Shown: piece after piece, positions 42,452 through 50,275 of the stretch | Layout of the letters: every line of letters begins with the position of its first letter | Position numbering within the stretch: the stretch's first letter is position 1 | DNA from: Natronorubrum thiooxidans | GTDB taxonomy: Archaea > Halobacteriota > Halobacteria > Halobacteriales > Natrialbaceae | NCBI RefSeq assembly: GCF_900156475.1 | Contig: NZ_FTNR01000002.1 | Span: 186,001 to 250,000, forward strand | DNA length: 64,000 nucleotides | Direction: 5' to 3' | Notes under the pieces: model-generated | Databases searched by the model: none | What the model was told of the DNA's origin: nothing | The model's input: only the letters and a program-made list of their open reading frames with translations | Made by a program: the position numbers and the translations under genes

Positions 42452-42844
42452 CTACGAAACGGCTCGACGGCCCTGCTGTACGACGCTTCGGACGAACAGT
42501 AGACTGGCAAGGGCGACACCGCTGAGTAGCGTAAAAAACCCGCCCCAGAAGACGCCGCCTGCGGACGACGCATACAGCGCATAGAGACTCATCGCTGCGA
42601 GCCACAGCGTCACCGAGCCGACGACGCCGACGACGATTGAACTGACGGCAAGCCCTTCATGGAGTGGCTCGAGGAGCGCGACGAGACCGAGTACTCCGGG
42701 GACGACCAGTTCCGGGTTAACTGGGACCGGTCCGACAGTCAGCCACGTCGGATACGGCCGTGGTAACTCAAGGACGGTCACGACGGCGATCAGAATGACG
42801 AGCGCAGCGAGGAGCTGTTGACTAACACGAAATCGAGTGGACAT
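42452..42844 (-). CDS. small membrane protein, four predicted TM segments
   Basis: 130 residues from ATG 42844 (an alternative in-frame ATG is at 42862). Hydrophobic segments at about 10-28, 40-60, 67-85 and 95-118; ends with a basic QQGRRAVS. No recognisable family. TATA-like GTTATG about 35 nt upstream favours the ATG at 42844. Confidence 0.7.
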   Translation of the reverse strand: MSTRFRVSQQLLAALVILIAVVTVLELPRPYPTWLTVGPVPVNPELVVPGVLGLVALLEPLHEGLAVSSIVVGVVGSVTLWLAAMSLYALYASSAGGVFWGGFFTLLSGVALASLLFVRSVVQQGRRAVS

Positions 42845-43092
42845 CCAGTTCGAACTGAACATTCGCCCGTACTGTCATAACTGTTCGTTCGATAGCAACA
42901 GCCCGTGGAGTCGGTTCTCCGTCACAGAGCCAGAACGGGACGTGATCGGCAGTCGACGGCAACGGTCCGAGGCCCGTGATAGTCGCTCTGTGTGCGCGGC
43001 GGCCGGTGTTGGACGATGGACGCTGCGACGGCTCGAGGCCCGTAGAGCGCACGACGGGGCACTGGGCTCGCTGGTGGAACCGGAACCGAAAC

Positions 43093-43242
43093 CTACAGCG
43101 GAATGGTTGCGATTTCGTCCGACCCACAGAGCGGGCAGGTGGTATCGTCGGCCGTGAGCGTCTTCCCACAGCGTCGACACTCGTAGTGAACGGGTGCGTG
43201 GCGAACTCCTTCGGTGTGCTGTTTGATCCAGTCTACGATCAT
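43093..43242 (-). CDS. 49-residue zinc-ribbon protein
   Basis: Read from ATG at 43242 to TAG at 43093-43095. The sequence carries ECRRCGK and TCPLCGS, two CxxC knuckles 14 residues apart, a complete zinc-ribbon. The first 19 residues are an amphipathic stretch (IVDWIKQHTEG). Such small ribbon proteins occur in many haloarchaeal genomes as unassigned regulators. It is downstream of and separate from glmS. Confidence 0.8.
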   Translation of the reverse strand: MIVDWIKQHTEGVRHAPVHYECRRCGKTLTADDTTCPLCGSDEIATIPL

Positions 43243-43270
43243 ATGGATTCTATGACTGTCGTCGGTCAGT

Positions 43271-43392
43271 GAATCACGTTCACCCTTGTGGCAAATACTT
43301 TGTGTATATTTGTAGTATTATACATTCTAGAACTAGACATATATCCAAAATAAAGACATTTACAGTGATGTATATGTGTAAATGAATGTCTG
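43271..43392. other. AT-rich island between zinc-ribbon gene and glmS
   Basis: A stretch of about 120 bp that is mostly A and T, unlike the GC-rich surroundings. Includes several TATA-like strings and the inverted repeat described under the terminator entry. Confidence 0.6.
43345..43391 (-). terminator. probable glmS terminator (hairpin plus T-rich run)
   Basis: On the minus strand downstream of glmS an imperfect inverted repeat (arms AGACATTTAC at 43354-43363 and GTAAATGAATGTCT at 43378-43391, with a 4-base bulge) is followed by a T-rich run. This fits a factor-independent-like archaeal terminator. The repeat also has the smaller ACATATA/TATATGT pair nearby. Confidence 0.4.
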
Positions 43393-43474
43393 CCGCCGAA
43401 ACACAGTTCCGATTCGACCTCACTCGAGACGCCGAACGATCCGTCAAAAAGTCGCTACGAACGGGTCGAGCCGA

Positions 43475-45283
43475 TCATTCGACCGTCACGCTTTTCGCAA
43501 GGTTGCGGGGCTTGTCGATCGGTCGACCGAGCAGGTTCGCGGCGTGGTAAGAGAGCAACTGGAGTTGGACGTTCGCGAGCAGTCCCGCCCAGACGGGGTG
43601 GGTCTCGGGAACTGATAGCTGCGCATCGGCGACGTCAGCGAGGGGATTGTCGTCCGGGCCGACGGCAACGATCGGTGCGCCACGGGAGTTGGCCTCGATC
43701 GCGTTCGTCTTCGTCTTCTCGTCGCCGCTGCCGGTCAACACTGCAATCACCGGTGTCTCATCGGTCACGAGCGCGAGTGGCCCGTGTTTGAGTTCGCCCG
43801 AGGCGAACCCTTCAGCGTGCTCGTAGGTGATCTCCTTGAATTTCAATGCCCCCTCGAGTGCGACCGAGTGGCCGAGTCTGCTGCCGATGAAGAAGTACGA
43901 CGTGCTGTCTAAGGTCTCCTGGGCGAGCATTTCGGCCTGTGAGTTCTCCAGAACGGTCTCGACGTGTGCCGGAAGGTCCGCGAGGGACTCGAGCATCGCC
44001 TCGCGGTCGTCGGCAGGTGTCGCATCCGGTACGTCTGCTGCAATATGCTGGGTGAGCAACGCGAGCGTGACCGCTTGCGAGGAGTAGGTCTTCGTCGCCG
44101 CGACGCCGACTTCCGGGCCGGCACGGATGTAGATCGCATCGTCGGCTTCGCGTGCGGCCGTCGAGCCGACGACGTTCGTGACGGCAAGCGATCGCGCACC
44201 GCGACCGGTCGCCGTTCGGACCGCATCGAGCGTGTCGGCCGTCTCCCCGCTCTGGGTGACAGCGACGACGAGTGTGTGCTCGTCGACCGGTCCCGACGTC
44301 GATTCGTACTCGCTGGCACGGAGGACTTCCGTGGGGATTCCTGCGGCTCGCAACAGCTGGCCGCCGTACATCGCGGCGTGATAGGAGGTTCCACAGGCGA
44401 CGAACTGGACAGTGTCGACGTCAGTAAACGAGTCAGCCGGGAGATCCTCGAAGGCGACGTCACCGTCTTCGATCCGGCCCTCGATCGTGTTCGAGAGCGC
44501 GGTCGGCTGGGAGTGGATCTCCTTTTTCATGTAGTGGTCGTACTCGCCTTTCCCCGCGTCTTCGGGGTCCCAGTCGACGGTATCGACCGCGCGGTCGATC
44601 GGGGTTCCCTCGAGGTCGGTAATCCGGTAGGAGTCGGGCTCGAGCACGACGAGGTCGCCATCCTCGAGGTAAATGACCTCGTCGGTGTGATCCAGAAACG
44701 CCGGGACGTCGCTGGCGAGGAACCACTCCTCGTCGTCCAGCCCGAGCACGAGCGGCGACCCTTTCCGGGCGGCGTACACCGCCTCCTCGCCGTCGACGAT
44801 CGCGGCGATCGCGTAACTGCCCTCGAGCGTGTCGACGGCCTGTCGGACCGCCAGTTCGGTGTCGCCGGTTTCGTCTCGATACTTGTCGATGAGATGCGGG
44901 ATGACCTCCGTGTCGGTATCGCTTTCGAACTCGTGGCCCTTCGCTTTGAGCTCCGTTCTGAGTTCGTCGTAGTTGTCGATGACGCCGTTGTGGACGACGG
45001 CGACGTCACCGACGGTGTCCGTGTGCGGGTGGGCGTTTGCGTCGGTCGGCGGCCCGTGGGTGCTCCAGCGGGTGTGGCCAATACCCATGTTCCCGTTCGG
45101 ACGGCCGCTCAGCGTCGATTTGAGCTCCGATACCTCGCCCGAACACTTGTGGACCTTGACACCGGAGCCGTTCTGGACGGCGATCCCTGCCGAGTCGTAG
45201 CCGCGGTACTCGAGATTCTCGAGGCCAGACAGCAGCGTCTCTGCTGCGTCGCCGTGGCCGATCCGCGCGATAATACCACACAT
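43475..45283 (-). CDS. glmS: GlmS, glutamine-fructose-6-phosphate aminotransferase
   Basis: 602 residues. Residue 2 is the catalytic Cys of the N-terminal glutaminase (MCGIIARIG), which fixes the start at 45283 over an upstream frame. TRWSTHGPP and GDVAVVHNGVIDNYDEL follow in that domain. Two SIS domains form the isomerase part, with FVACGTSYHAAMYG and VAVTQSGETADT in the first, FIGSRLGHSVALEG in the second, and the C-terminal KPRNLAKSVTVE. It makes glucosamine-6-phosphate for UDP-GlcNAc, the precursor for glycan genes further right. A short ORF upstream ends on the shared base of its ATG. Confidence 0.97.
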   Translation of the reverse strand: MCGIIARIGHGDAAETLLSGLENLEYRGYDSAGIAVQNGSGVKVHKCSGEVSELKSTLSGRPNGNMGIGHTRWSTHGPPTDANAHPHTDTVGDVAVVHNGVIDNYDELRTELKAKGHEFESDTDTEVIPHLIDKYRDETGDTELAVRQAVDTLEGSYAIAAIVDGEEAVYAARKGSPLVLGLDDEEWFLASDVPAFLDHTDEVIYLEDGDLVVLEPDSYRITDLEGTPIDRAVDTVDWDPEDAGKGEYDHYMKKEIHSQPTALSNTIEGRIEDGDVAFEDLPADSFTDVDTVQFVACGTSYHAAMYGGQLLRAAGIPTEVLRASEYESTSGPVDEHTLVVAVTQSGETADTLDAVRTATGRGARSLAVTNVVGSTAAREADDAIYIRAGPEVGVAATKTYSSQAVTLALLTQHIAADVPDATPADDREAMLESLADLPAHVETVLENSQAEMLAQETLDSTSYFFIGSRLGHSVALEGALKFKEITYEHAEGFASGELKHGPLALVTDETPVIAVLTGSGDEKTKTNAIEANSRGAPIVAVGPDDNPLADVADAQLSVPETHPVWAGLLANVQLQLLSYHAANLLGRPIDKPRNLAKSVTVE

Positions 45284-45429
45284 TAGCCGATCACCGCCGT
45301 TCGAGGGGCAGTTTTCGACCACGTCAGACGACCGGGCAGACGCGCTGCAACGGGACGACCCGCGTTCGCGACGGTCGTATCCAGTCGATTCGGGACGGCT
45401 GCCTGAGATGCAGTACGTGTGTATGTCAT
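45283..45429 (-). CDS. possible 48-residue upstream ORF coupled to glmS
   Basis: ATG at 45429; 48 residues, basic and Thr/Ala/Arg-rich (ends RTAVIG). Its TAA shares one base with the glmS ATG (TAATG), so coupled translation is possible. A weak GATAC box lies about 28 nt upstream. Lacks homology, so it could be a regulatory leader or chance. Confidence 0.25.
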   Translation of the reverse strand: MTYTRTASQAAVPNRLDTTVANAGRPVAARLPGRLTWSKTAPRTAVIG

Positions 45430-45501
45430 TGTTGTCACCGACCCGTGGTCGCCGAGTATCGGACGCCGGGTCTCTACTCGCCCCAACTCACAGACGAGCC
45501 A

Positions 45502-45519
45502 TTACTATACCACGAATAA
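45502..45519 (-). promoter_or_regulatory. conserved 18-bp motif, left copy
   Basis: On the minus strand it reads TTATTCGTGGTATAGTAA, 17 of 18 bases identical to the copy at 46601-46618 on the opposite strand. It lies 219-236 nt upstream of glmS and could be an operator or contain its promoter TATA element. Confidence 0.55.
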
Positions 45520-45682
45520 GACAGTCGCCATCGATTGTGGAACGCTGAATTCGGTTGCAGATCTGCAATCGGCATGAACAACGGAAACGGTTTCAGGCCG
45601 ATCAGACAGCAGTCGTGTGAATTGCCCTCTCTCACCACGAACAACTGTCGGCCACGAAACACGGCTGTCAGAAATGGAGTTG
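45520..45682. other. gap upstream of the conserved motif and downstream of the HTH regulator gene
   Basis: No gene seen. Small open frames on both strands lack support. Confidence 0.35.
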
Positions 45683-46456
45683 TCAGTGGTGTGAATGGTG
45701 TGAACCGACTCCCGGGTTCTCAACCTCGTCCGACTGTGTCGCCTCGGTTGAGCGCTCGGAAAGGCGAATGACGTTCTCTCGGCCGGCCGAAATCTTCTCG
45801 ATCATCTCGTCGTCGTGCATCTGCGAGCAGATCCGGCTGACTTTCGACTTCGACCAGCCGGTCTCTTCAGCGATCCGATGCTGGCGAATGCGGCCCTGAT
45901 TCGCAACGAGCAGCCGAACAACCAGTCCCTCGTCGCTCAAGAGTTCCGGCGGTGTTTCCGGGGAGAAATACTGTGCATACGAGTCCGTCTTGGTGGGTGA
46001 GCTGTCGGTCGGTTTCGACTCAATCGTGCCATCATCGACGTCTGCCGGCTCGTCTGCCGCTGGTGATTCGGCCGTTCGTGTCGACACCGGGAGGAGTGTG
46101 GCAACCTCGAGGGTGCGTTTCGACATCGTTTCGGCGAGACGGACGCCGACAAGCCCGCCGATCAGTAGGAAGAGAACGACGATCAGGGCCGCTTCCCAGA
46201 CCGAGACGTTACGAAGGACCGACAGCCAAGACACCAGTCCAGCTGGCCAATTGCCAGTCCTGAGAAGCGCCGATGCGACCGTCTGTCCGTTGAGTTGGTG
46301 AACCAAAGCCGGCCCTCCGTCGGTCGAGATCGACCGCAGCGCGGTTCCGGCTCCGATCTGGAAAGTAGACACCATGGATGTCGCGGTTCTAACACGGTCG
46401 GCCTGTGGGGGACCCACGATACTCGTGATCCCGCCGACCGCACTCGAGATGTGCAC
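45683..46456 (-). CDS. membrane-anchored HTH regulator
   Basis: 257 residues from a GTG at 46456. The region 1-85 contains a Thr/Gly-rich extracytoplasmic-looking part, then one membrane helix at about 90-108. The cytoplasmic part is acidic, then a winged-HTH-like unit (LLVANQGRIRQHRIAEETGWSKS and KVSRICSQMHDDEMIEKIS) at about 180-225, ending in an unusual His-rich tail (SHHSHH). Such inverted-topology HTH proteins (DUF7343-type) are common in haloarchaea. The GTG is supported by a TATA box exactly 27 nt upstream. It sits between inverted copies of the 18-bp motif, so it could regulate glmS and the dehydrogenase operon. Confidence 0.8.
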   Translation of the reverse strand: MHISSAVGGITSIVGPPQADRVRTATSMVSTFQIGAGTALRSISTDGGPALVHQLNGQTVASALLRTGNWPAGLVSWLSVLRNVSVWEAALIVVLFLLIGGLVGVRLAETMSKRTLEVATLLPVSTRTAESPAADEPADVDDGTIESKPTDSSPTKTDSYAQYFSPETPPELLSDEGLVVRLLVANQGRIRQHRIAEETGWSKSKVSRICSQMHDDEMIEKISAGRENVIRLSERSTEATQSDEVENPGVGSHHSHH

Positions 46457-46480
46457 TGTGGGGTTTTCATTATGGATCCG

Positions 46481-46486
46481 TATAAC
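46481..46486 (-). promoter_or_regulatory. TATA box of the HTH regulator gene
   Basis: GTTATA on the minus strand, centred 27 nt before the GTG start; decides that start. A palindrome-like GGTTTAATAACGATTTAAAC lies just upstream (46489-46508). Confidence 0.55.
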
Positions 46487-46600
46487 CCGGTTTAATAACG
46501 ATTTAAACGCTCACGCTCTCGATTCGGGCAATCCATCGCTGAGACGTCCGGAGCCCTCACAGCACGCTGGTTTGCTGGCAGATGCTCCTGCTACAACCGT

Positions 46601-46618
46601 TTATTCGAGGTATAGTAA
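46601..46618 (+). promoter_or_regulatory. conserved 18-bp motif, right copy
   Basis: TTATTCGAGGTATAGTAA, in opposite orientation to the copy at 45502-45519. It extends into GGTATAGTAAACC (46609-46621), an imperfect palindrome. It lies about 115-132 nt upstream of the dehydrogenase ATG, which has no TATA box at the usual distance. Confidence 0.55.
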
Positions 46619-46732
46619 ACCACCGATGGCGAGTGGGCTGTCCTGAGGAATGCCGTCGGTTGCAAAACGCGTACTGACCCGGAATCACCGTCGCACTCGG
46701 CTGTGTGACGGCCCAGCGACACCGCATCATCC

Positions 46733-48133
46733 ATGACCACAACAATCAGCGACACGGAGACGCGAGGGGGCGAACGAGAGTACGATCGGTACCCACTGCA
46801 GACGGGTGAGGAGGGGACGACTCTCCAGCATATCGACGAACAGTCCATCCGCGAGGCGACGATCTGTGTCGTCGGACTCGGCTACGTCGGGCTCCCGCTT
46901 GCAGTCGGGTTCGCACAGTCGAACTACCGCGTCGTCGGATACGATATCGACGAATCGACGGTCGAAACGCTGCAATCAGGCGTCGACACGACCGGCGATC
47001 TCACCGACGAAGCCGTTCAGGACGGGGATATATCCTACACGACCGACGCGAGTCAGATCAGCGAGGCGGATTACATCATCATCACCGTCCCGACGCCGAT
47101 CGATGACGACAACCGTCCCGACCTGAGCTACGTCGAAAGTGCGGCGACGACCGTCGGCTCGAAGATGAACCCCGGAAGCACGGTCATTCTCGAGTCGACT
47201 GTCTACCCTGGCTCGACGCGCGACGTGCTCGTTCCGGCACTCGAGGCCGCTTCCGACCTCTCTGCGGGGGAGGACTTCTTCGTCGGCTACTCGCCCGAAC
47301 GCGCGACGCCCGGTGACGAGAAACACGGCCTCGCAGACGTCGTCAAGGTCGTCAGCGCACAGAACGAGAAAGTGCTCGACGACGTGGCGACCCTCTACGA
47401 GTCGATCATCGACGCGGGCGTCCACCGTGCCCCGTCGATCGAGGTCGCCGAGGCCAGCAAGGTCGTCGAAAACACCCAGCGCGACCTCAACATCGCGTTC
47501 GTCAACGAACTCTCGATGGCCCTCGAGCGCTTAGACGTCGACGGGCAGGCGGTCCTCGAGGCCGCGGGCACGAAGTGGAACTTCCACGACTACCGACCGG
47601 GACTGGTCGGCGGCCACTGCATCCCCGTCGATCCGTACTTCTTTACCTACCGGTCGTCCCAGGAAGGGTTCGAACCCGAACTCATGCAGACCAGTCGAAA
47701 GGTAAACGAGTCGGTGCCCGGCCACGTCGCCGAACTGACGATCAAGGCGCTCAACGAGTGTCACAAGACGCTCCGGGAGAGTCGAGTGCTGGTACTCGGG
47801 CTCTCGTACAAACCGGGGGTCGGGGACATTCGAAGCTCGAAGGTCGAAGCGGTCATCGACACCCTCCAGGAGTACGCGATCGATATCGAGGGGTTCGATC
47901 CGTTCGTGGACGACGAGACGATCGAGGATCAGTTCGGGATCGAAGCCCAGGACCGACTCTCGTTCGAGGGGTTCGATGCCGTCATGCTCGCGACGCCACA
48001 CAAGGAGTTCGAAGAGCTGGACCTCGAGGCCGTGTCGACCGAACTCGCGGACGATCCCGCCCTGATCGACGTGACGGGGACACTCGAGGAAGCCGAAGCC
48101 ACCGAGGCAGGGTTCGTCTACCGACGGTTATGA
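46733..48133 (+). CDS. wecC: UDP-N-acetyl-D-mannosamine dehydrogenase-type nucleotide-sugar dehydrogenase
   Basis: 466 residues. N-terminal NAD-binding GLGYVGLPLA with Gly48, Gly50, Gly53; VPTPIDDDNRPDLSYV; the conserved Lys in ASKVVENTQRDLNIAFVNE (about 242-260); and the catalytic Cys296 in GGHCIPVDPYF. It oxidises a UDP-HexNAc (most like UDP-ManNAc to the uronate) in two steps with two NAD+. The N-terminal 40 residues are an extra acidic extension. No epimerase (wecB) gene is visible in the window; the DUF354 gene two ORFs downstream has a related fold. First gene of the operon running to 52244. Confidence 0.93.
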   Translation: MTTTISDTETRGGEREYDRYPLQTGEEGTTLQHIDEQSIREATICVVGLGYVGLPLAVGFAQSNYRVVGYDIDESTVETLQSGVDTTGDLTDEAVQDGDISYTTDASQISEADYIIITVPTPIDDDNRPDLSYVESAATTVGSKMNPGSTVILESTVYPGSTRDVLVPALEAASDLSAGEDFFVGYSPERATPGDEKHGLADVVKVVSAQNEKVLDDVATLYESIIDAGVHRAPSIEVAEASKVVENTQRDLNIAFVNELSMALERLDVDGQAVLEAAGTKWNFHDYRPGLVGGHCIPVDPYFFTYRSSQEGFEPELMQTSRKVNESVPGHVAELTIKALNECHKTLRESRVLVLGLSYKPGVGDIRSSKVEAVIDTLQEYAIDIEGFDPFVDDETIEDQFGIEAQDRLSFEGFDAVMLATPHKEFEELDLEAVSTELADDPALIDVTGTLEEAEATEAGFVYRRL

Positions 48134-48240
48134 GCCACTCCAGTCACGCGCTCGACGGCGGGGCCGTCCCGACGGGGCTGGAGACGCCAGCTATGGCGGT
48201 CGTCGTTCGAGACTGCGCCGGCAGCATGGGGGCCGAGTGA
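48130..48240 (+). CDS. 36-residue ORF between wecC and DUF354 gene
   Basis: The ATG overlaps the wecC TGA as ATGA, and the ORF ends 2 nt before the DUF354 ATG. The peptide is 36 residues, mildly hydrophobic in the middle (AMAVVVRDC), without known motif. The exact coupling on both sides is typical of genuine genes in this operon, but so short a sequence may also be a linker that keeps ribosomes moving between wecC and the next gene. Confidence 0.4.
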   Translation: MSHSSHALDGGAVPTGLETPAMAVVVRDCAGSMGAE

Positions 48241-48242
48241 CG

Positions 48243-49316
48243 ATGCGAGTCGTCGTAACGATTCAACACCCCGGACACGTCCACTTCTTTCGCCACCCCA
48301 TCGCGGAGTTGCAGGCTCGCGGCCACGAGGTCCACGTCTTCGCCCGCGAAAGCGACGTGGCGATTGCCCTCCTCGAGGCGTACGACATCGACCACGAGGT
48401 GCTGGCCGGCGAGTCGGACTCGCTGCTCTCGCTGGCGACCGTCCAGGCGACCTACGAACTGCGACTGCTGGCCCGGGCGCGCCGGATCGATCCGGACGTG
48501 ATCACGGCGATCGGTGGCGTCGCCGCCGCCCACGTGTCGTCGGTGCTTGGCACGAAGAGTGTCATCTTCTACGACACCGAACACGCGACGCTCATCACGA
48601 GACTCGCCTACCCGTTCGCGGACGTGATCTGTACGCCGTCGTGTTATCGGGCCGAGATCGGCCCGGCCCAGCGGACGTATCCGGGATATCACGAACTCGC
48701 CTATCTCCACCCCGACCGCTTCGAACCCGATCCGACGGTTCGCGAAGCAGTCGGCCTCGAGCCCGATGATCGGGTCGCCCTCGTCCGACTCAGCAGCTGG
48801 GAGGCCTCACACGACGTCGGCCACGGCGGCTTCGACGACCCGCGCGAGGTCATCGACCGGCTCGAGGCCGCCGGCTGTTCGGTCTTGCTGACGGTGGAAG
48901 GCGAGCCCCCGGCCGACCTCGCGTCCTACCAGTTCACGACGTCGCCGGACCGAATGCACGATCTGCTCGCCGTCGCCGATATCGTCGTCAGCGAAGGCGC
49001 GACGACGGCCGCCGAAGCGGCCGTACTCGGCACGCCCGCCATCTACGTGAACCCGGCGTCGCTCGGCTATACGGCTGAACTCGAGGCCGAGTACGGGCTG
49101 TTGTTCGGGTTCGACGGCCCGGATCGCCACACGCGCGCGCTCGATCGGATCGACTCGGTCCTCGAGGAGCCTGCCGACACGTGGACACAGCGACGCGAGC
49201 GCCTGCTCGCGGACCGGATCGACGTGACGGAATTCATCGTTCGACAACTCGAGACGGTTGCGAGCCCACAGGTGTCGAACCGATCGCCATCCGCAACGAA
49301 TCCACGCAAATCATGA
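48243..49316 (+). CDS. DUF354 family protein (GT-B/epimerase-like fold)
   Basis: 357 residues. IQHPGHVHFFRHPIAELQARGHEVHVFARE at the N-terminus (in part) and IVVSEGATTAAEAAVLGTPAIYVNP near the C-terminus are typical of DUF354, proteins resembling UDP-GlcNAc 2-epimerases and GT-B glycosyltransferases. It has a Glu/Gly donor-binding loop (SEGATTAAEA). It could be a glycosyltransferase acting after the dehydrogenase or supply an epimerised sugar nucleotide; neither is proven. The ATG at 48243 is preferred to the GTG at 48237. It overlaps the GT4 gene by 4 nt. Confidence 0.88.
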   Translation: MRVVVTIQHPGHVHFFRHPIAELQARGHEVHVFARESDVAIALLEAYDIDHEVLAGESDSLLSLATVQATYELRLLARARRIDPDVITAIGGVAAAHVSSVLGTKSVIFYDTEHATLITRLAYPFADVICTPSCYRAEIGPAQRTYPGYHELAYLHPDRFEPDPTVREAVGLEPDDRVALVRLSSWEASHDVGHGGFDDPREVIDRLEAAGCSVLLTVEGEPPADLASYQFTTSPDRMHDLLAVADIVVSEGATTAAEAAVLGTPAIYVNPASLGYTAELEAEYGLLFGFDGPDRHTRALDRIDSVLEEPADTWTQRRERLLADRIDVTEFIVRQLETVASPQVSNRSPSATNPRKS

Positions 49317-50275
49317 AGGTACTCCAGGTGGTCACCTCACCGCGGCCGTTTTTCGACCAGCAGGTGGCAGCGCTCGAGACGCGTGGCATCGACTGTACCG
49401 TCTGCAGTGTGCCCGGCGCACACCGCGGTGATTCGACCCGCTCGCTGACGGACTACGCGCGGTTCTATCCAGAACTGCTCTCGGAGCTTCGCTCTGAGGA
49501 GTACGATCTGGTCCACGCAAACTACGGGCTCGTCGCGCCGTTTGCCCTTGCACAGCCAACTCGGCCAGTGGTACTGACGCTGTGGGGAACGGATCTGATG
49601 AGCGATCAGTCGTGGCTGCGATCGCTCAGCCAGTACAGCGCCCGCCACGCGAGCGCGACGGTCGTCCCGAGCCATACGATGTCGCGTGCGCTCGAGGCCG
49701 ACCACGAACTGATCCCGTTTGGGGTCGATACGGACTTGTTCAGGCCGATTCCACAGCAGGAGGCACGTGACCGAATCGGCTGGAACACCGATCGACCGAT
49801 CGCGCTCTTTCCGTACGACCGCAGCCGCGACGTGAAAGACTACGACCGCGCTCGCCGGCTCGTCGAGCACGCCGACGCCGATCTCGAGCTTCGCGCGGTC
49901 ACCGGCGTCGACCACGATAAAATACCCTACTATATGAACGCGAGCGATGTTCTGCTCGTCACTTCAAAACGGGAGAGTGGACCGATGGTCGTCAAAGAAG
50001 CCGCTGCATGTACTCTGCCGATCGTCTCGACCGACGTCGGATTCGTTAGCGAGACAATTGGTGACGTGCGAAACTGCGTCGTCAGCGACGACGACCGCGA
50101 GTTGATCGACGGCCTCGAGACCGTCGTCGACGCGGACAGCCGATCCAACGGACGCGACGTGATCGATGGGCTCGGCATCGAGACACTGGGTGAGAACCTC
50201 CACGGGCTGTATCGTCGCGTCCTCGGCCGAGACGACCCGACGGAGCGTCGAACGGAGGTCGGCCATGGGATATAA
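49313..50275 (+). CDS. GT4-family glycosyltransferase
   Basis: 320 residues from ATG 49313 (ATGA overlap). A GT-B enzyme with VLQVVTSPRPFFDQQVAALETRG at the start (in part), LTLWGTDLMSD, PFGVDTDLFRP, and the EX7E-type donor site in SKRESGPMVVKEAAACTLPIVSTDVGF near the C-terminus. It should transfer a sugar from a nucleotide-sugar to a lipid-linked or growing glycan. Overlaps the following membrane gene by 11 nt. Confidence 0.93.
   Translation: MKVLQVVTSPRPFFDQQVAALETRGIDCTVCSVPGAHRGDSTRSLTDYARFYPELLSELRSEEYDLVHANYGLVAPFALAQPTRPVVLTLWGTDLMSDQSWLRSLSQYSARHASATVVPSHTMSRALEADHELIPFGVDTDLFRPIPQQEARDRIGWNTDRPIALFPYDRSRDVKDYDRARRLVEHADADLELRAVTGVDHDKIPYYMNASDVLLVTSKRESGPMVVKEAAACTLPIVSTDVGFVSETIGDVRNCVVSDDDRELIDGLETVVDADSRSNGRDVIDGLGIETLGENLHGLYRRVLGRDDPTERRTEVGHGI

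Noticed and set aside
43964-45286. 440-residue plus-strand frame opposite glmS
   Set aside because: Antisense shadow of GlmS, which has all catalytic motifs.
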